Notes under the pieces: model-generated | Told to the model about the DNA's origin: nothing | Database searches by the model: none | What the model saw: only the letters and a program-made list of their open reading frames with translations | Position numbers and translations under genes: made by a program | NCBI GenBank assembly: GCA_036496385.1 | Contig: DASXLD010000070.1 | Coordinates: 1-64,000, forward strand | Source of the DNA: Schlegelella_A sp036496385 | GTDB lineage: Bacteria; Pseudomonadota; Gammaproteobacteria; Burkholderiales; Burkholderiaceae_C | Reading direction: 5' to 3' | Length of the DNA: 64,000 nt | In this document: positions 8,461 to 17,002 of the stretch, piece after piece | Numbering within the stretch: the stretch's first letter is position 1 | How the letters are laid out: each line of letters starts with the position of its first letter

Positions 8461-9237
8461 ATGAACGACGACGACCTGCTGCGCTATTCGCGCCATCTCC
8501 TCCTCGACGACATCGGCATCGCGGGCCAGCAGCGCCTGCTCGATGCGAACGTGCTCGTCATCGGCGCCGGTGGCCTCGGCTCGCCGGTCGCTCTCTACCT
8601 CGGCAGCGCCGGCGTCGGCCGGATCACGATCGTCGACGACGATCGAGTCGATCTCACCAACCTGCAGCGACAGATCGCACACGACCTGTCGCGGGTCGGC
8701 ACAGCGAAGGCGGACTCGGCGGCGCGCTCGATCGCGGCGATCAATCCTCACGTCCACGTGACCGCGCTGCACGAGCGCGCCGACGCCGACCGGCTGCACG
8801 AGCTCGTCGCCGGGGCCGACGTCGTCGTCGACTGCAGCGACAACTTCGCGACGCGCCACGCGGTCAATGCCGCCTGCGTCGCGCTGGCACGGCCGCTCGT
8901 CGCCGGCGCAGCGATCGGCTTCGACGGCCAGCTCTCGGTCTACGACACGCGCCGCGCCGACGCGCCGTGCTACGCGTGTGCATTTCCGCCCGATCCCGCG
9001 TTCGCGGACGTCGCGTGCGCGACGATGGGCGTGCTCGCTCCGCTGGTCGGCATCGTCGGCAGCATGCAGGCCGCCGAGACGCTGAAGCTGCTCGTCGGCA
9101 TCGGCAGCCCGCTGGCGGGTCGTCTGCTGATGCTCGATGCCCGGACGATGGAATGGACCGAGTTGCGCGTCGCCCGCGATGAGCGGTGCCCGGTGTGTGC
9201 AACTGCGCGCGCGGCGCGCCCGCTGCCCGCGGGCTGA
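8461..9237 (+). CDS. HesA/MoeB/ThiF-family sulfur-carrier adenylyltransferase
   Basis: This 258-residue cytoplasmic enzyme of the E1-like superfamily adenylates the C-terminal glycine of a MoaD- or ThiS-type sulfur carrier. Residues 33-40 form the nucleotide-binding GAGGLG loop. The family motif NLQRQI is at 67-72 and the candidate active cysteine is Cys186 in DVACATMG. Two CxxC pairs (Cys170/173 and Cys243/246) form the structural zinc site. Length matches MoeB/ThiF; sequence alone does not separate them, and no moa or thi gene is adjacent. ATG 8461 is chosen because the family start (NDDDLLRYSRH) is there; an upstream in-frame start would read through the terminator hairpin. Confidence 0.9.
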   Translation: MNDDDLLRYSRHLLLDDIGIAGQQRLLDANVLVIGAGGLGSPVALYLGSAGVGRITIVDDDRVDLTNLQRQIAHDLSRVGTAKADSAARSIAAINPHVHVTALHERADADRLHELVAGADVVVDCSDNFATRHAVNAACVALARPLVAGAAIGFDGQLSVYDTRRADAPCYACAFPPDPAFADVACATMGVLAPLVGIVGSMQAAETLKLLVGIGSPLAGRLLMLDARTMEWTELRVARDERCPVCATARAARPLPAG

Positions 9238-9248
9238 CGCGTCGCGGC

Positions 9249-10424
9249 TCAGGCGCTCTCGTACAGCCGCGTCAACACGAACTCGCGATGGCCGAGCGCC
9301 TCGGCCGCGGTCAGCCGGCCGTTCGCCGTGCGCAGCATGCACTCGAGCAAGCGATTTCCGGCCTGATCTAGGTTGATCTCGCGCTGCAGCAGCCCGGACG
9401 TGTCGACGTCGATGTGCTCCGCCATCAGACGCACCGTGCGCGGATTCGCGCAGATCTTGATCACCGGCAGGATCGGGTTGCCGATGACGTTGCCCTGGCC
9501 GGTCGGGAAGAAGTGGACCGCATAGCCGGAGGCCGCGCATAGCGTCACCATCTCGGCGGCGGCGCTCGACGAGTCCATGAACCACAGTCCCGGGTGGGTC
9601 GGCATCTCCGCCTTGTCGAGGACGCCGTCGACGGTGCAGGTCTTGCCGATCTTCTGGATGTTGCCGAGCGCCTTTTCCTCGATCGTCGTCAGGCCGCCGG
9701 CGATGTTGCCCTTGGTCGGCTGCGAGTCCGAGAGGTCGCTCGTCTTGTGCCTGTTGATGACGTCCTGGTAGCGGTCGAACATGAACATGAAGCGCTCTCG
9801 CACGACATCGCTGGCGCAGCGCTCGGCGACGATCTGCTCGCCGCCGGTGAGCTCGGTGGTCTCGCCGAAGCAGAGCGTGCTGCCGAGCGTGTGCAGCTTG
9901 TCGAAGGCGTTGCCGACGGTCGGGTTGGAGCCGCAGCCCGAGGTGGTGTCGCTCTCGCCGCACTTGGTCGAGACCCAGAGCTCTTCGATCGCGCAGCGTT
10001 CGCGCTGCCGCTCGCTCGCCCACTGCACGTACTCCCGTGCCGCCTTCGACGCGCGCATGATCGTGCCGTGGTCGCCATGACCCTCGATGCCGAATCCGGC
10101 CACGGGCTTGCCCGTCGTCGCGATGCCGTCAACCACCTTTTTCGTCCAGCCGTCCTCGATGCCGATGACGACGACAGCGGCGACATTCGGATTGCAGCCG
10201 GCGCCGATCAGGGTGCGGAAATGGAGCTCGAGGTCGGCCCCGAACTGCAGCCGGCCGTACGGATGCGGTATCGCGAGCGCGCCCTTGATGTTGTGGGCGA
10301 CCGCCTCGGCCGCCGCGTTCGAGAGGTCGTCGAGCGGCAGCACGATGACGTGGTTGCGAACGCCGACGCGGCCGTTCTCGCGCCGGAAGCCGAGGAAGGT
10401 GGTGTCTTGCGAGACGATGGTCAT
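9249..10424 (-). CDS. UxaA-family hydro-lyase large subunit (altronate dehydratase / SuyB type)
   Basis: This 391-residue protein of the D-galactarate dehydratase/altronate hydrolase family corresponds to the large catalytic part. The N-terminal GFRRENGRVGVRNHV and the conserved cysteine-bearing stretches GAGCNP, KCGESDTTSGCGSNP and the C-terminal half FFPTGQGNVIGNP fit the Fe-dependent catalytic fold. The SAF-domain small subunit is a separate gene 7 bases upstream. Split two-subunit members include altronate dehydratase-like enzymes and (2R)-sulfolactate sulfo-lyase (SuyAB); substrate cannot be decided here because no sugar-acid or sulfonate pathway gene is adjacent. It ends 11 bases from the convergent MoeB-like gene. 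Confidence 0.85.
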   Translation of the reverse strand: MTIVSQDTTFLGFRRENGRVGVRNHVIVLPLDDLSNAAAEAVAHNIKGALAIPHPYGRLQFGADLELHFRTLIGAGCNPNVAAVVVIGIEDGWTKKVVDGIATTGKPVAGFGIEGHGDHGTIMRASKAAREYVQWASERQRERCAIEELWVSTKCGESDTTSGCGSNPTVGNAFDKLHTLGSTLCFGETTELTGGEQIVAERCASDVVRERFMFMFDRYQDVINRHKTSDLSDSQPTKGNIAGGLTTIEEKALGNIQKIGKTCTVDGVLDKAEMPTHPGLWFMDSSSAAAEMVTLCAASGYAVHFFPTGQGNVIGNPILPVIKICANPRTVRLMAEHIDVDTSGLLQREINLDQAGNRLLECMLRTANGRLTAAEALGHREFVLTRLYESA

Positions 10425-10431
10425 TGCGGCC

Positions 10432-10713
10432 TCACCAGCGCTTGGTCTTGATGTTGTGGACGTGCGCGTGCTCGCCCTTGCGAATCGGCGCGACGACCTT
10501 GCCCATGTCGATGCCGTACTTGACGACGGTATCGCCCGGGGCCATGTCCTTGAGCGCGACCTTGTGGCCGATCGGGATGTCCTGGCGTGCCTCGAGGCCG
10601 ATCGTGCGGTCCTCGTCCATGATCCAGCCGGTCATCGCCGTGCCGCTCGTGACACCTTCGACGACTACGACGGCGACCGTGTCGGCGGCGTCGTGCAAGA
10701 TGCAATGGATCAT
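10432..10713 (-). CDS. UxaA-family small subunit (SAF domain)
   Basis: This 93-residue SAF-domain protein matches the N-terminal domain of altronate hydrolase or the small subunit SuyA. Characteristic features are the early HDAADTVAVVV strand and the segment IPIGHKVALKDMAPGD. I chose ATG 10713 because GAGGAG lies six bases upstream on the minus strand; a longer frame adds only seven residues. It precedes the large subunit by 7 bases and both should act together as a lyase/dehydratase. The start region faces the LOG-family gene divergently. Confidence 0.82.
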   Translation of the reverse strand: MIHCILHDAADTVAVVVVEGVTSGTAMTGWIMDEDRTIGLEARQDIPIGHKVALKDMAPGDTVVKYGIDMGKVVAPIRKGEHAHVHNIKTKRW

Positions 10714-10811
10714 CGAATGCTCCTCGTCCCGCAATTCGACGCCATGCTAGCGGACCTATCGCACGCCTCGGGCCGGCGGGGCAAGGCGCGGTTGCCGTAA
10801 GCTAGCCGGCG

Positions 10812-11720
10812 ATGGAAAAGCCCGGCCCCGTCCCGGCGCGCACCTTCCCGACCGCGCAGGAAGACGCCGAGAAGAAGATCGTCAGCCCGAACGCGCGCTA
10901 CGAAGGCCCGGAGAGCGCGTATCGGCTCGCATTCACCGACGTCGACTTCCTGCTCCGCGAGGAGCTGCGGCCGATCCGGCTCCAGCTCGAGCTTTTGAAG
11001 CCGGAGCTGGTGCAGGACGAGCAAGGCATCGAGGCGACGATCGTTCTCTTCGGCAGCGCGCGCGTCGTCGCCCCCGACGTCGCCGAGCGCGAGCTCGCGG
11101 CGGCGCGCGCGGGCGCGGATGCGCGCTTGCTGAAGGCGGCGCAAACGCGCCTCGCCATGTCGCGCTACTACGACGAGGCGCGGCGGTTCGCGGCGATCGT
11201 GACGCGCCGCTCGGCGTCGCTCGAAAAGCCCATCTACGTCGTCACCGGCGGCGGCCCCGGCATCATGGAAGCCGGCAACCGCGGCGCGTTCGAGGTCGGC
11301 GGCAGGAGCATCGGGCTCAACATCGTCCTCTCGCGCGAGCAGGTGCCCAACCGCTACATCACTCCCGAGCTCTGCTTCCAGTTCCACTACTTTGCCCTGC
11401 GCAAGATGCACTTCCTGATGCGCGCGATCGCATTGGTGTGCTTCCCTGGCGGCTTCGGCACGCTCGACGAGCTGTTCGAGGTGCTGACGCTGGTCCAGAC
11501 CGGCAAGTCGCGGATGCGCCCGATCCTGCTGTTCGGCCGCGACTTCTGGACCCGCCTGATCGATTTCGACCTCCTGATCGAGACCGGCATGATCTCGCCC
11601 GAGGACGTCAAGCTGTTCCACTTCGTCGAGACCGCCGAGGACGCCTGGGCGCTGCTCGCCGCCGAGTACGGCTACGACCTGCCCAACACCGAGGGCGGCG
11701 AGCTCGCGCTCGACATCTGA
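10812..11720 (+). CDS. LOG-family protein (nucleotide 5'-monophosphate phosphoribohydrolase-like)
   Basis: This is a 302-residue cytoplasmic protein with a Rossmann fold. The LOG family motifs are clear: TGGGPGIMEA (about residues 148-157) and PGGFGTLDE (about 217-225). Characterised members remove the base from nucleoside 5'-monophosphates (cytokinin-activating LOG, bacterial PpnN); older annotations call them lysine decarboxylases wrongly. It has an N-terminal extension of about 70 residues before the core (SAYRLAFTDVDFLLREELR), similar to the longer PpnN-like members, but it is shorter than PpnN. Arginase follows after 16 bases, probably in the same transcript. Confidence 0.88.
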   Translation: MEKPGPVPARTFPTAQEDAEKKIVSPNARYEGPESAYRLAFTDVDFLLREELRPIRLQLELLKPELVQDEQGIEATIVLFGSARVVAPDVAERELAAARAGADARLLKAAQTRLAMSRYYDEARRFAAIVTRRSASLEKPIYVVTGGGPGIMEAGNRGAFEVGGRSIGLNIVLSREQVPNRYITPELCFQFHYFALRKMHFLMRAIALVCFPGGFGTLDELFEVLTLVQTGKSRMRPILLFGRDFWTRLIDFDLLIETGMISPEDVKLFHFVETAEDAWALLAAEYGYDLPNTEGGELALDI

Positions 11721-11736
11721 ACGGACAGAGCGAACG

Positions 11737-12651
11737 ATGAACCGTCTCGTCAGCCTGATCGGCGCGCCGACCGACGTCGGCGCCGGCCAGCGCGGCGCGA
11801 GCATGGGGCCGGAGGCGCTGCGCGTCGCCGACATCGGCCCGGTGCTGGTGCGCCACGGCCTCGATGTCGTCGACCGCGGCAATCTCGGGGGCCCGGCGAA
11901 CCCATGGCAGCCGCCCGCGGACGGCTACCGCCATCTCGACGCCGTCGCCGCGTGGAGCCGGACCGTGCACGACGCCGTCTACGCCGAGCTCGCCGCGGGC
12001 CGCATGCCGATCCTGCTCGGCGGCGACCACAGCCTCGGGATCGGCTCGATCAGCGCGGTCGCACGCCACTGCCGCGAGACGCAGAAGAAGCTTCGCATCC
12101 TCTGGCTCGACGCCCACGCCGACTTCAACACCAACGTCCTGACGCCAAGCGGCAACATCCACGGCATGCCGGTCGCTTGCCTGTGCGGCAACGGGCCGAA
12201 GGAGCTGATCGAGATCGGCGGCAAGGTGCCGGCGATCAGCCCGAAGTGGGTGCGCCAGATCGGCATCCGCAGCGTCGATGCCGGCGAGAAGCGCCTCGTC
12301 CACGATGCCGACCTCGAGGTCTTCGACATGCGTTTCATCGACGAGGAAGGCATGCGCCACACGATGGAGCTCGCACTGGCGACGATCGACGCCCACACGC
12401 ATCTGCACGTGAGCTTCGACGTCGACTTCCTCGACGCCGACATCGCGCCCGGCGTCGGCACGACCGTCAAGGGCGGCCCGACCTACCGCGAAGCGCAGTT
12501 GTGCATGGAGATGATCGCCGACACCGACGCGCTCGCATCGCTCGACGTGATGGAGCTCAACCCTGCGCTCGACGTCAGGAACCGGACCGCGGAGATCGCC
12601 GTCGACCTCATCGAGAGCCTGTTCGGCAAGAGCACGCTGATGCGTCGCTAG
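11737..12651 (+). CDS. rocF: Arginase
   Basis: This 304-residue ureohydrolase has all the binuclear manganese motifs: GGDHS (95-99), DAHADFN (125-131) and SFDVDFLD (about 228-235). The segment SGNIHGMP contributes the arginine-binding loop typical of arginases rather than agmatinases. It hydrolyses L-arginine to ornithine and urea in the cytoplasm. It is preceded by a modest purine-rich site and is probably co-transcribed with the LOG-family gene. It ends 16 bases from the convergent AsmA-like gene. Confidence 0.92.
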   Translation: MNRLVSLIGAPTDVGAGQRGASMGPEALRVADIGPVLVRHGLDVVDRGNLGGPANPWQPPADGYRHLDAVAAWSRTVHDAVYAELAAGRMPILLGGDHSLGIGSISAVARHCRETQKKLRILWLDAHADFNTNVLTPSGNIHGMPVACLCGNGPKELIEIGGKVPAISPKWVRQIGIRSVDAGEKRLVHDADLEVFDMRFIDEEGMRHTMELALATIDAHTHLHVSFDVDFLDADIAPGVGTTVKGGPTYREAQLCMEMIADTDALASLDVMELNPALDVRNRTAEIAVDLIESLFGKSTLMRR

Positions 12652-12667
12652 CGCCCCGGGTTGCTTC

Positions 12668-14527
12668 TCAGGGCCGTTCCGCCCGGCAGCTCGGGCCGGC
12701 GGCCGGCGCGATGTCGGCTCGCGCAACGAGCTCGTGCCTCGGCTCTCCCACGGCGCCGCGCAGATGGATCGAGCGGTCGAGGATGAAGAGCCCCGGTTGC
12801 TTGGCCTGCGGCGTGAGAACGACGTCGAGTGTGCGGTGAGCGAGGTCGATGGTTCCGCTGCCCGTCGTCCTCGTCCGGTCGGTGTCGACGACAAGCGTGC
12901 GGATCCGGCCTTCGCCTTGCTGAACGTCGATGACCGCCGCCGCGCACCGGAGCGCGATCGGCTCGGCGCCGGTGAGCAGGCCGCGCACGATCCGGCCGCC
13001 CTGCAAGCCGATCTTCGCGTCGAGCAGGCTCGAGATCGTGCCGTCGGAGACGAACGCGCTGACCGTGCCGGCGGCGTTGGCGAGCAGCGCATCGAGCGAT
13101 CCGCCGCTCGCCTGCAGCGCCGCGCGGCCGTTCACGATGCCGCTCAACTGGTTGCGCGCGGCGCGCTCGCCGAGCAGCGATTCGATCCGCACGGCACGGA
13201 CGTCGACCTCGGCCTGACCGCGCATCGGCCGTTGCGAGAGCGCGATGCTGCCCTTGCCGAGGACCTCGCCGCCAGCAAGGCCGACCTGGAAGCGCGGCAC
13301 TCGCAGCACGCCATCGGCGAGCGACGCTTCGAGCGCGGCTCCCTGCAGCGAAGGGATGTCGGCACCGTGCACGCGCTTGGCCGCAAGGCGAAGCTCGACA
13401 TCGACCGGCCGCGCGCGACGCACTCCCGGGGGTGCGCTCGCGATGGCGTCCGCGCTGGCGAGCGCTGCCACTGCGCTGGCTGCTCGCATCGCCGTCGTCG
13501 CCTTGCCGCCGCCGAGCGAACGCACGTCGGCGAGATCGGCAGCGTCGCTCGAAAGGTCGGCGTGGACGACGTCGCGCTGCTTGCCATGCGTCCAGCGCAC
13601 GCTGCCGGCGAGGTCGGTCGCACCGAGCTGTCCGCGCAGCGCGGCAAGCGCGTAGCCGTCGCGGTCGCCCTTCAGCGTGCCTTCGACGCGCATCGCCTTC
13701 GCCGTCTCGCCGATGGGCGCGCCGAACCGCGAGAGCAGCCGCCCGACCGACGGCGCGACGAAGGCGATGGTCGAGTCGAATCGCGGCCAGCGAACGATGT
13801 CGCCCGCCTGGCCGTCGAGATCGAGCCGCGCTCCGCCTGCGTTCGCGTGGCCGCGGATCCGGAACGTGCGACCCGTTTCGATGAGCGTGATCGTGCTCGC
13901 CGTCGCGGCGCCGATCACGAACGGCACGCCGCGCCAGGTGCCGATGACGTCGATCCAGGTCGGCGTGTCGGCGGCCGCCGCCGCCCCTGCGGCGCCGTCG
14001 CGGTTCGGCGTTGCGCGCGCCTCGAGGTCGATCTCGAGCGGCTCGTGGCGGACCCGCAGCGTCGCCCCCTCGCCGCGGAGCGCGAGCACCTTGACCCACC
14101 CCGGGCCGCGGTCGTCGGGGTGGGTCAGCCGCCAGTTGCGCAGGCCATCGCTGCGCAGCTCGAGATCGACCTCGCCTTCGCGCAGCACCATCAACGCGAT
14201 GATCGGCCGCCGCTCCGCGACGCTGCGCCACGACAGGACCGCGGTCGCCGCAGCGAGCACGGCGAAGGGCCGGTGCGGATCGGCCCAGAGAGCGTTGGCG
14301 ATGCGGACGCCACGCAACTGCACCACCGGCTCGAACGACGACGAGATGCTCAGCCACACCGCGTCGACGTGGACGGCGCGTCCCGAGCTCGCCGAGAGGC
14401 GGTGCGAGAGCAGCGGAGCGAGCCACCATGGTTGCAGCAGGAGCGCGAGCGCGACAATCGCCGCGAGCCCTCCCCCAGCCCACCACAACGTCCGCAGCAG
14501 GCGCGGCGCTTGCTCGAACGAGGTCAC
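12668..14527 (-). CDS. AsmA-family envelope protein
   Basis: This 619-residue protein begins with GTG, has a single N-terminal transmembrane segment (about residues 13-33) and then a long periplasmic part. Features of the AsmA family are the strand-rich LLSHRLSASSGRAVHVDAV start region and repeated beta segments (for example the LxGxxxATDLAGSVRW type around residue 285-300 and the C-terminal region GIVNGRAALQASGGSLDALLAN). AsmA-like proteins are bridge-like lipid-transport or outer-membrane assembly factors. The C-terminal region ends with VLTPQAKQPGLFILDRSIHL, a family-typical ending. Substrate is unknown. It is divergent from a small Pro-rich gene, 24 bases away. Confidence 0.85.
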   Translation of the reverse strand: MTSFEQAPRLLRTLWWAGGGLAAIVALALLLQPWWLAPLLSHRLSASSGRAVHVDAVWLSISSSFEPVVQLRGVRIANALWADPHRPFAVLAAATAVLSWRSVAERRPIIALMVLREGEVDLELRSDGLRNWRLTHPDDRGPGWVKVLALRGEGATLRVRHEPLEIDLEARATPNRDGAAGAAAAADTPTWIDVIGTWRGVPFVIGAATASTITLIETGRTFRIRGHANAGGARLDLDGQAGDIVRWPRFDSTIAFVAPSVGRLLSRFGAPIGETAKAMRVEGTLKGDRDGYALAALRGQLGATDLAGSVRWTHGKQRDVVHADLSSDAADLADVRSLGGGKATTAMRAASAVAALASADAIASAPPGVRRARPVDVELRLAAKRVHGADIPSLQGAALEASLADGVLRVPRFQVGLAGGEVLGKGSIALSQRPMRGQAEVDVRAVRIESLLGERAARNQLSGIVNGRAALQASGGSLDALLANAAGTVSAFVSDGTISSLLDAKIGLQGGRIVRGLLTGAEPIALRCAAAVIDVQQGEGRIRTLVVDTDRTRTTGSGTIDLAHRTLDVVLTPQAKQPGLFILDRSIHLRGAVGEPRHELVARADIAPAAGPSCRAERP

Positions 14528-14551
14528 GGCACGAGCCGAGGAGAGCAGACG

Positions 14552-14893
14552 ATGAGCGCCCCCAGAAGTCCGGCCGACCCGCCGCTCGCCGAGCCAGCAC
14601 CGCAGCGCAGCGAGAACGTGCCCGGTAACCTGGACGAGCCTGGATCAGCGGCTCCGTCGGCCGACCCGACCGAGCGCCGCCGCTCGCAACCCCATGACGC
14701 CGCACGCTCCACCGTCACCCGTACGACCGGAGTCGCCAACGTCGACGCCGCTGCAGACGATGACGCCGACTCGTGGCGACACGAACCCGTCGCACCCGTC
14801 GACGAACCGAACCCGTTGAAGTCGCTCGGTCGCGCGATCGCCGGCACCATCACCGCCGGCGAGGCGGCCGAGCCCGGGCAGCCGAAGCGCTGA
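14552..14893 (+). CDS. Small Pro/Ala-rich hypothetical protein
   Basis: This 113-residue protein is supported by an ATG with a strong ribosome-binding sequence (GAGGAGAG at 14538-14545, six bases upstream). It is rich in Pro, Ala, Asp, Glu and Arg, has no signal peptide or membrane segment, and is probably mostly disordered; the C-terminal part LKSLGRAIAGTIT may form a short helix. I do not recognise the family. It is divergent from the AsmA-like gene and 83 bases upstream of the TIR-domain gene. Confidence 0.5.
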   Translation: MSAPRSPADPPLAEPAPQRSENVPGNLDEPGSAAPSADPTERRRSQPHDAARSTVTRTTGVANVDAAADDDADSWRHEPVAPVDEPNPLKSLGRAIAGTITAGEAAEPGQPKR

Positions 14894-14976
14894 GCGTCTG
14901 GCCCGGGCGGCGCGCTTGACGTAAGCTCGCCCGGCCCGCGCGGCACTCCGCGCGTTCCGGTGCCGAGGCAACGACG

Positions 14977-15969
14977 TTGAGCGACATCTTCATCAGCTAC
15001 GCGCGGCCCGACCGGGAGCGCGCCCGCATGTTCGCGGCGGCGTTCGAGCATCGCGGCTGGTCGGTGTGGTGGGACCGCGAGATCCCGCCCGGCCGCACCT
15101 TCGATGACGTCATCGAGGAAGCGCTCGCGGCGGCGCGCTGCGTCGTCGTGCTGTGGTCGAATGCGTCGACGGCGTCGAGCTGGGTCCGCAACGAAGCGAG
15201 CGACGCGATGCAGCGCAAGATGCTGATCCCCGCGCTGATCGACACCGACCTCAGGATCCCGCTCGAGTTTCGCCGCTTGCAGGCCGCCGACCTGTCGCGC
15301 TGGGGCGGCGAGGACTCGGTCGAGTTCCAGCAATTCTGCGAGGCGATCGCGCGCAACGTCGCGGCGCCGCGGCCGCCGCCTGTCGCACCCGCGCCCCCGC
15401 CGGTAGCGCCGACTCCGACGCCGGCGCGGCCCGACGCGGCCGCGCCGCGGCCGCCCGCCGCAGCCGTCGCCGAGACGACGCGCGCGCCGTCGAGCGCACG
15501 CTGGCTGTGGATCGGCGGCATCTTGGTGGTCCTCGTCATCGCCGGGCTCGCATCGCTGGTCGCGGAGCAGCAGGAGGCGCCCATGAACGGCGCCGGGCCC
15601 GCCGCTGCGCAGGTCGCGGCGGCAGCCGCGCCGGTCTTCAGCACCCGGCTCGCCTGGCGCGACTACGCGCTCCTGTACCAGGGGACGCTGTCGTGGGACG
15701 GCCGATCGCAGACGGCACACCTGTCGGTCGACGTCGCCGACGGGCAGACGAAGCGCAGCCTCGGTCATCGCGAGTTGCCGGTCAGAGCGTTCCCGGATGC
15801 GCCGGGACGCAACGTCTTCTCGACCCAGGTCCCGGTCGACGGCGACAGCACGACGCAAGGGCCGCACATGCACAACGTCAATCTCGTCTTCGAGCAGCAG
15901 ACGGATGGCAACTGGGTCTTCGTCCGCAACTGCATGGCGCCAGGCAACTGCTACGACGCTTCGCGCTGA
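14977..15969 (+). CDS. TIR-domain protein with transmembrane anchor and periplasmic domain
   Basis: This is a 330-residue protein starting at TTG 14977. A TIR domain occupies residues 1-125 (start SDIFISYARPDRERARM, core WWDREIPPG, then VVLWSNASTASSWVRNEASDA with Glu73 as the likely catalytic or conserved glutamate). It is followed by a Pro/Ala-rich linker (126-168), one membrane segment (about 172-190) and about 135 residues with beta-strand character and four cysteines near the end (NCMAPGNCYDASR). TIR domains in bacteria often hydrolyse NAD+ in immune or effector systems, but a single-pass TIR with an extracytoplasmic domain could also signal. No obvious partner gene is adjacent, so its role is unknown. 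Confidence 0.85.
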   Translation: MSDIFISYARPDRERARMFAAAFEHRGWSVWWDREIPPGRTFDDVIEEALAAARCVVVLWSNASTASSWVRNEASDAMQRKMLIPALIDTDLRIPLEFRRLQAADLSRWGGEDSVEFQQFCEAIARNVAAPRPPPVAPAPPPVAPTPTPARPDAAAPRPPAAAVAETTRAPSSARWLWIGGILVVLVIAGLASLVAEQQEAPMNGAGPAAAQVAAAAAPVFSTRLAWRDYALLYQGTLSWDGRSQTAHLSVDVADGQTKRSLGHRELPVRAFPDAPGRNVFSTQVPVDGDSTTQGPHMHNVNLVFEQQTDGNWVFVRNCMAPGNCYDASR

Positions 15970-15977
15970 CGATCGCC

Positions 15978-16904
15978 TCAGGCGGCGCGCTTCGTCTTCG
16001 CCTTGGCCGTGCGGGCGCCTTGCTTGGCCGCCGTGGCCGAGGCCTTCCTCGCCGACTTCCTCGCTCCAGGCGTCTCGCCCGCGGCGGCCGCGCGCGCGCC
16101 GCCGGACTTCCGCGTCTCCAGGCTCTTCTTCAGAAGCTCGGTCAGGTCGACGACGTTGCTCGCCGGCCGCCCCGTCCGCTCGTCTTCGAGCGAAGTCACC
16201 GTTTCGGTCTTGCCGGCCTTGAGGCGCTGGGCAGCGAGCGCGTGGATCGCCGCGGTGAACTTGTCGTGGTAGTCGGCCGGCTTCCACTCGCCGGTCATGT
16301 CCTTGACGAGCTGCACGGCCATCTTCAGCTCGCCTTCCTTCGCGCGCGTCGCGCCCTTGCCGGCCGCGGGCAGGGCGATCTCGTCGCGCGGGCGCAGCTC
16401 CTCGGCCCACCGGATCGTATCGAGCAACAGCGCCTCGCCGTCCGGGATCAGGGCCGCGAGCCGCTCCTTGGCATGCATGACGATGCGGGCGACGCCGACG
16501 ACGCCCGCGCTCGCCATCGCATCGCGCAGCAGCGCATACACCTTCTCGCCCTTGGCAACGGGCGCGAGGTAGTAAGGCTTCTCGAGATACGTGAACGGGA
16601 TCTGGTCGGCCTTGACGAAGGTCTCGATGTCGATCGTCTGCGTCGAGACGGGATACGCAGCCTTGATCTCCTCCTCGCTCAAGACGACGTACTCGCCGTT
16701 GTCCTGCTTGATCCCCTTGACGATGTCGTCGCGGTCGATCTCCTTACCGGTGCGCTTGTTGACCCGCTTGTAGCCGACCGGGTCCATCGTGCGCTTGTCG
16801 AGCCAGTCGAAATCGATGCCGATCTCGTGCGACGCCGGGAAGAGCCCGACGGGGACGTGGACCAGGCCGAAGCTGATCGCGCCCTTCCAGATCATTCTCG
16901 CCAC
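15978..16904 (-). CDS. ku: Ku protein for non-homologous end joining
   Basis: This 308-residue bacterial Ku homodimer subunit binds DNA ends and recruits a ligase for end joining. The start is GTG 16904, giving VARMIWKGAISFGLVHVPVG, the family N-terminus, with GGGAG just upstream. The Ku core fold extends to about residue 255 (motifs GYKRVNKRTGKEI and YLEKPYYLAP). The C-terminal 50 residues are Lys/Ala/Arg-rich, like the DNA-binding tail of other bacterial Ku proteins. No ligD lies nearby; the ATP-dependent ligase at the window's right end is 45 kb away and of another type. It converges with the TIR gene. Confidence 0.95.
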   Translation of the reverse strand: MARMIWKGAISFGLVHVPVGLFPASHEIGIDFDWLDKRTMDPVGYKRVNKRTGKEIDRDDIVKGIKQDNGEYVVLSEEEIKAAYPVSTQTIDIETFVKADQIPFTYLEKPYYLAPVAKGEKVYALLRDAMASAGVVGVARIVMHAKERLAALIPDGEALLLDTIRWAEELRPRDEIALPAAGKGATRAKEGELKMAVQLVKDMTGEWKPADYHDKFTAAIHALAAQRLKAGKTETVTSLEDERTGRPASNVVDLTELLKKSLETRKSGGARAAAAGETPGARKSARKASATAAKQGARTAKAKTKRAA

Positions 16905-17002
16905 GATGGCTCCCTTCCCCGGTTGCTCACGCACGCCCGCGCATGAGCAGCCATTGCTTACAGTCGCGCTGGCGCGCGGTTTGCTGCGCCAGCGCGGGCA
17001 AC

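Noticed and set aside
12734..14893. A 719-codon rightward open frame across the AsmA gene
   Set aside because: Only its last 113 codons have a ribosome site and protein-like composition; the rest is antisense to the clearly family-typical AsmA-like gene.
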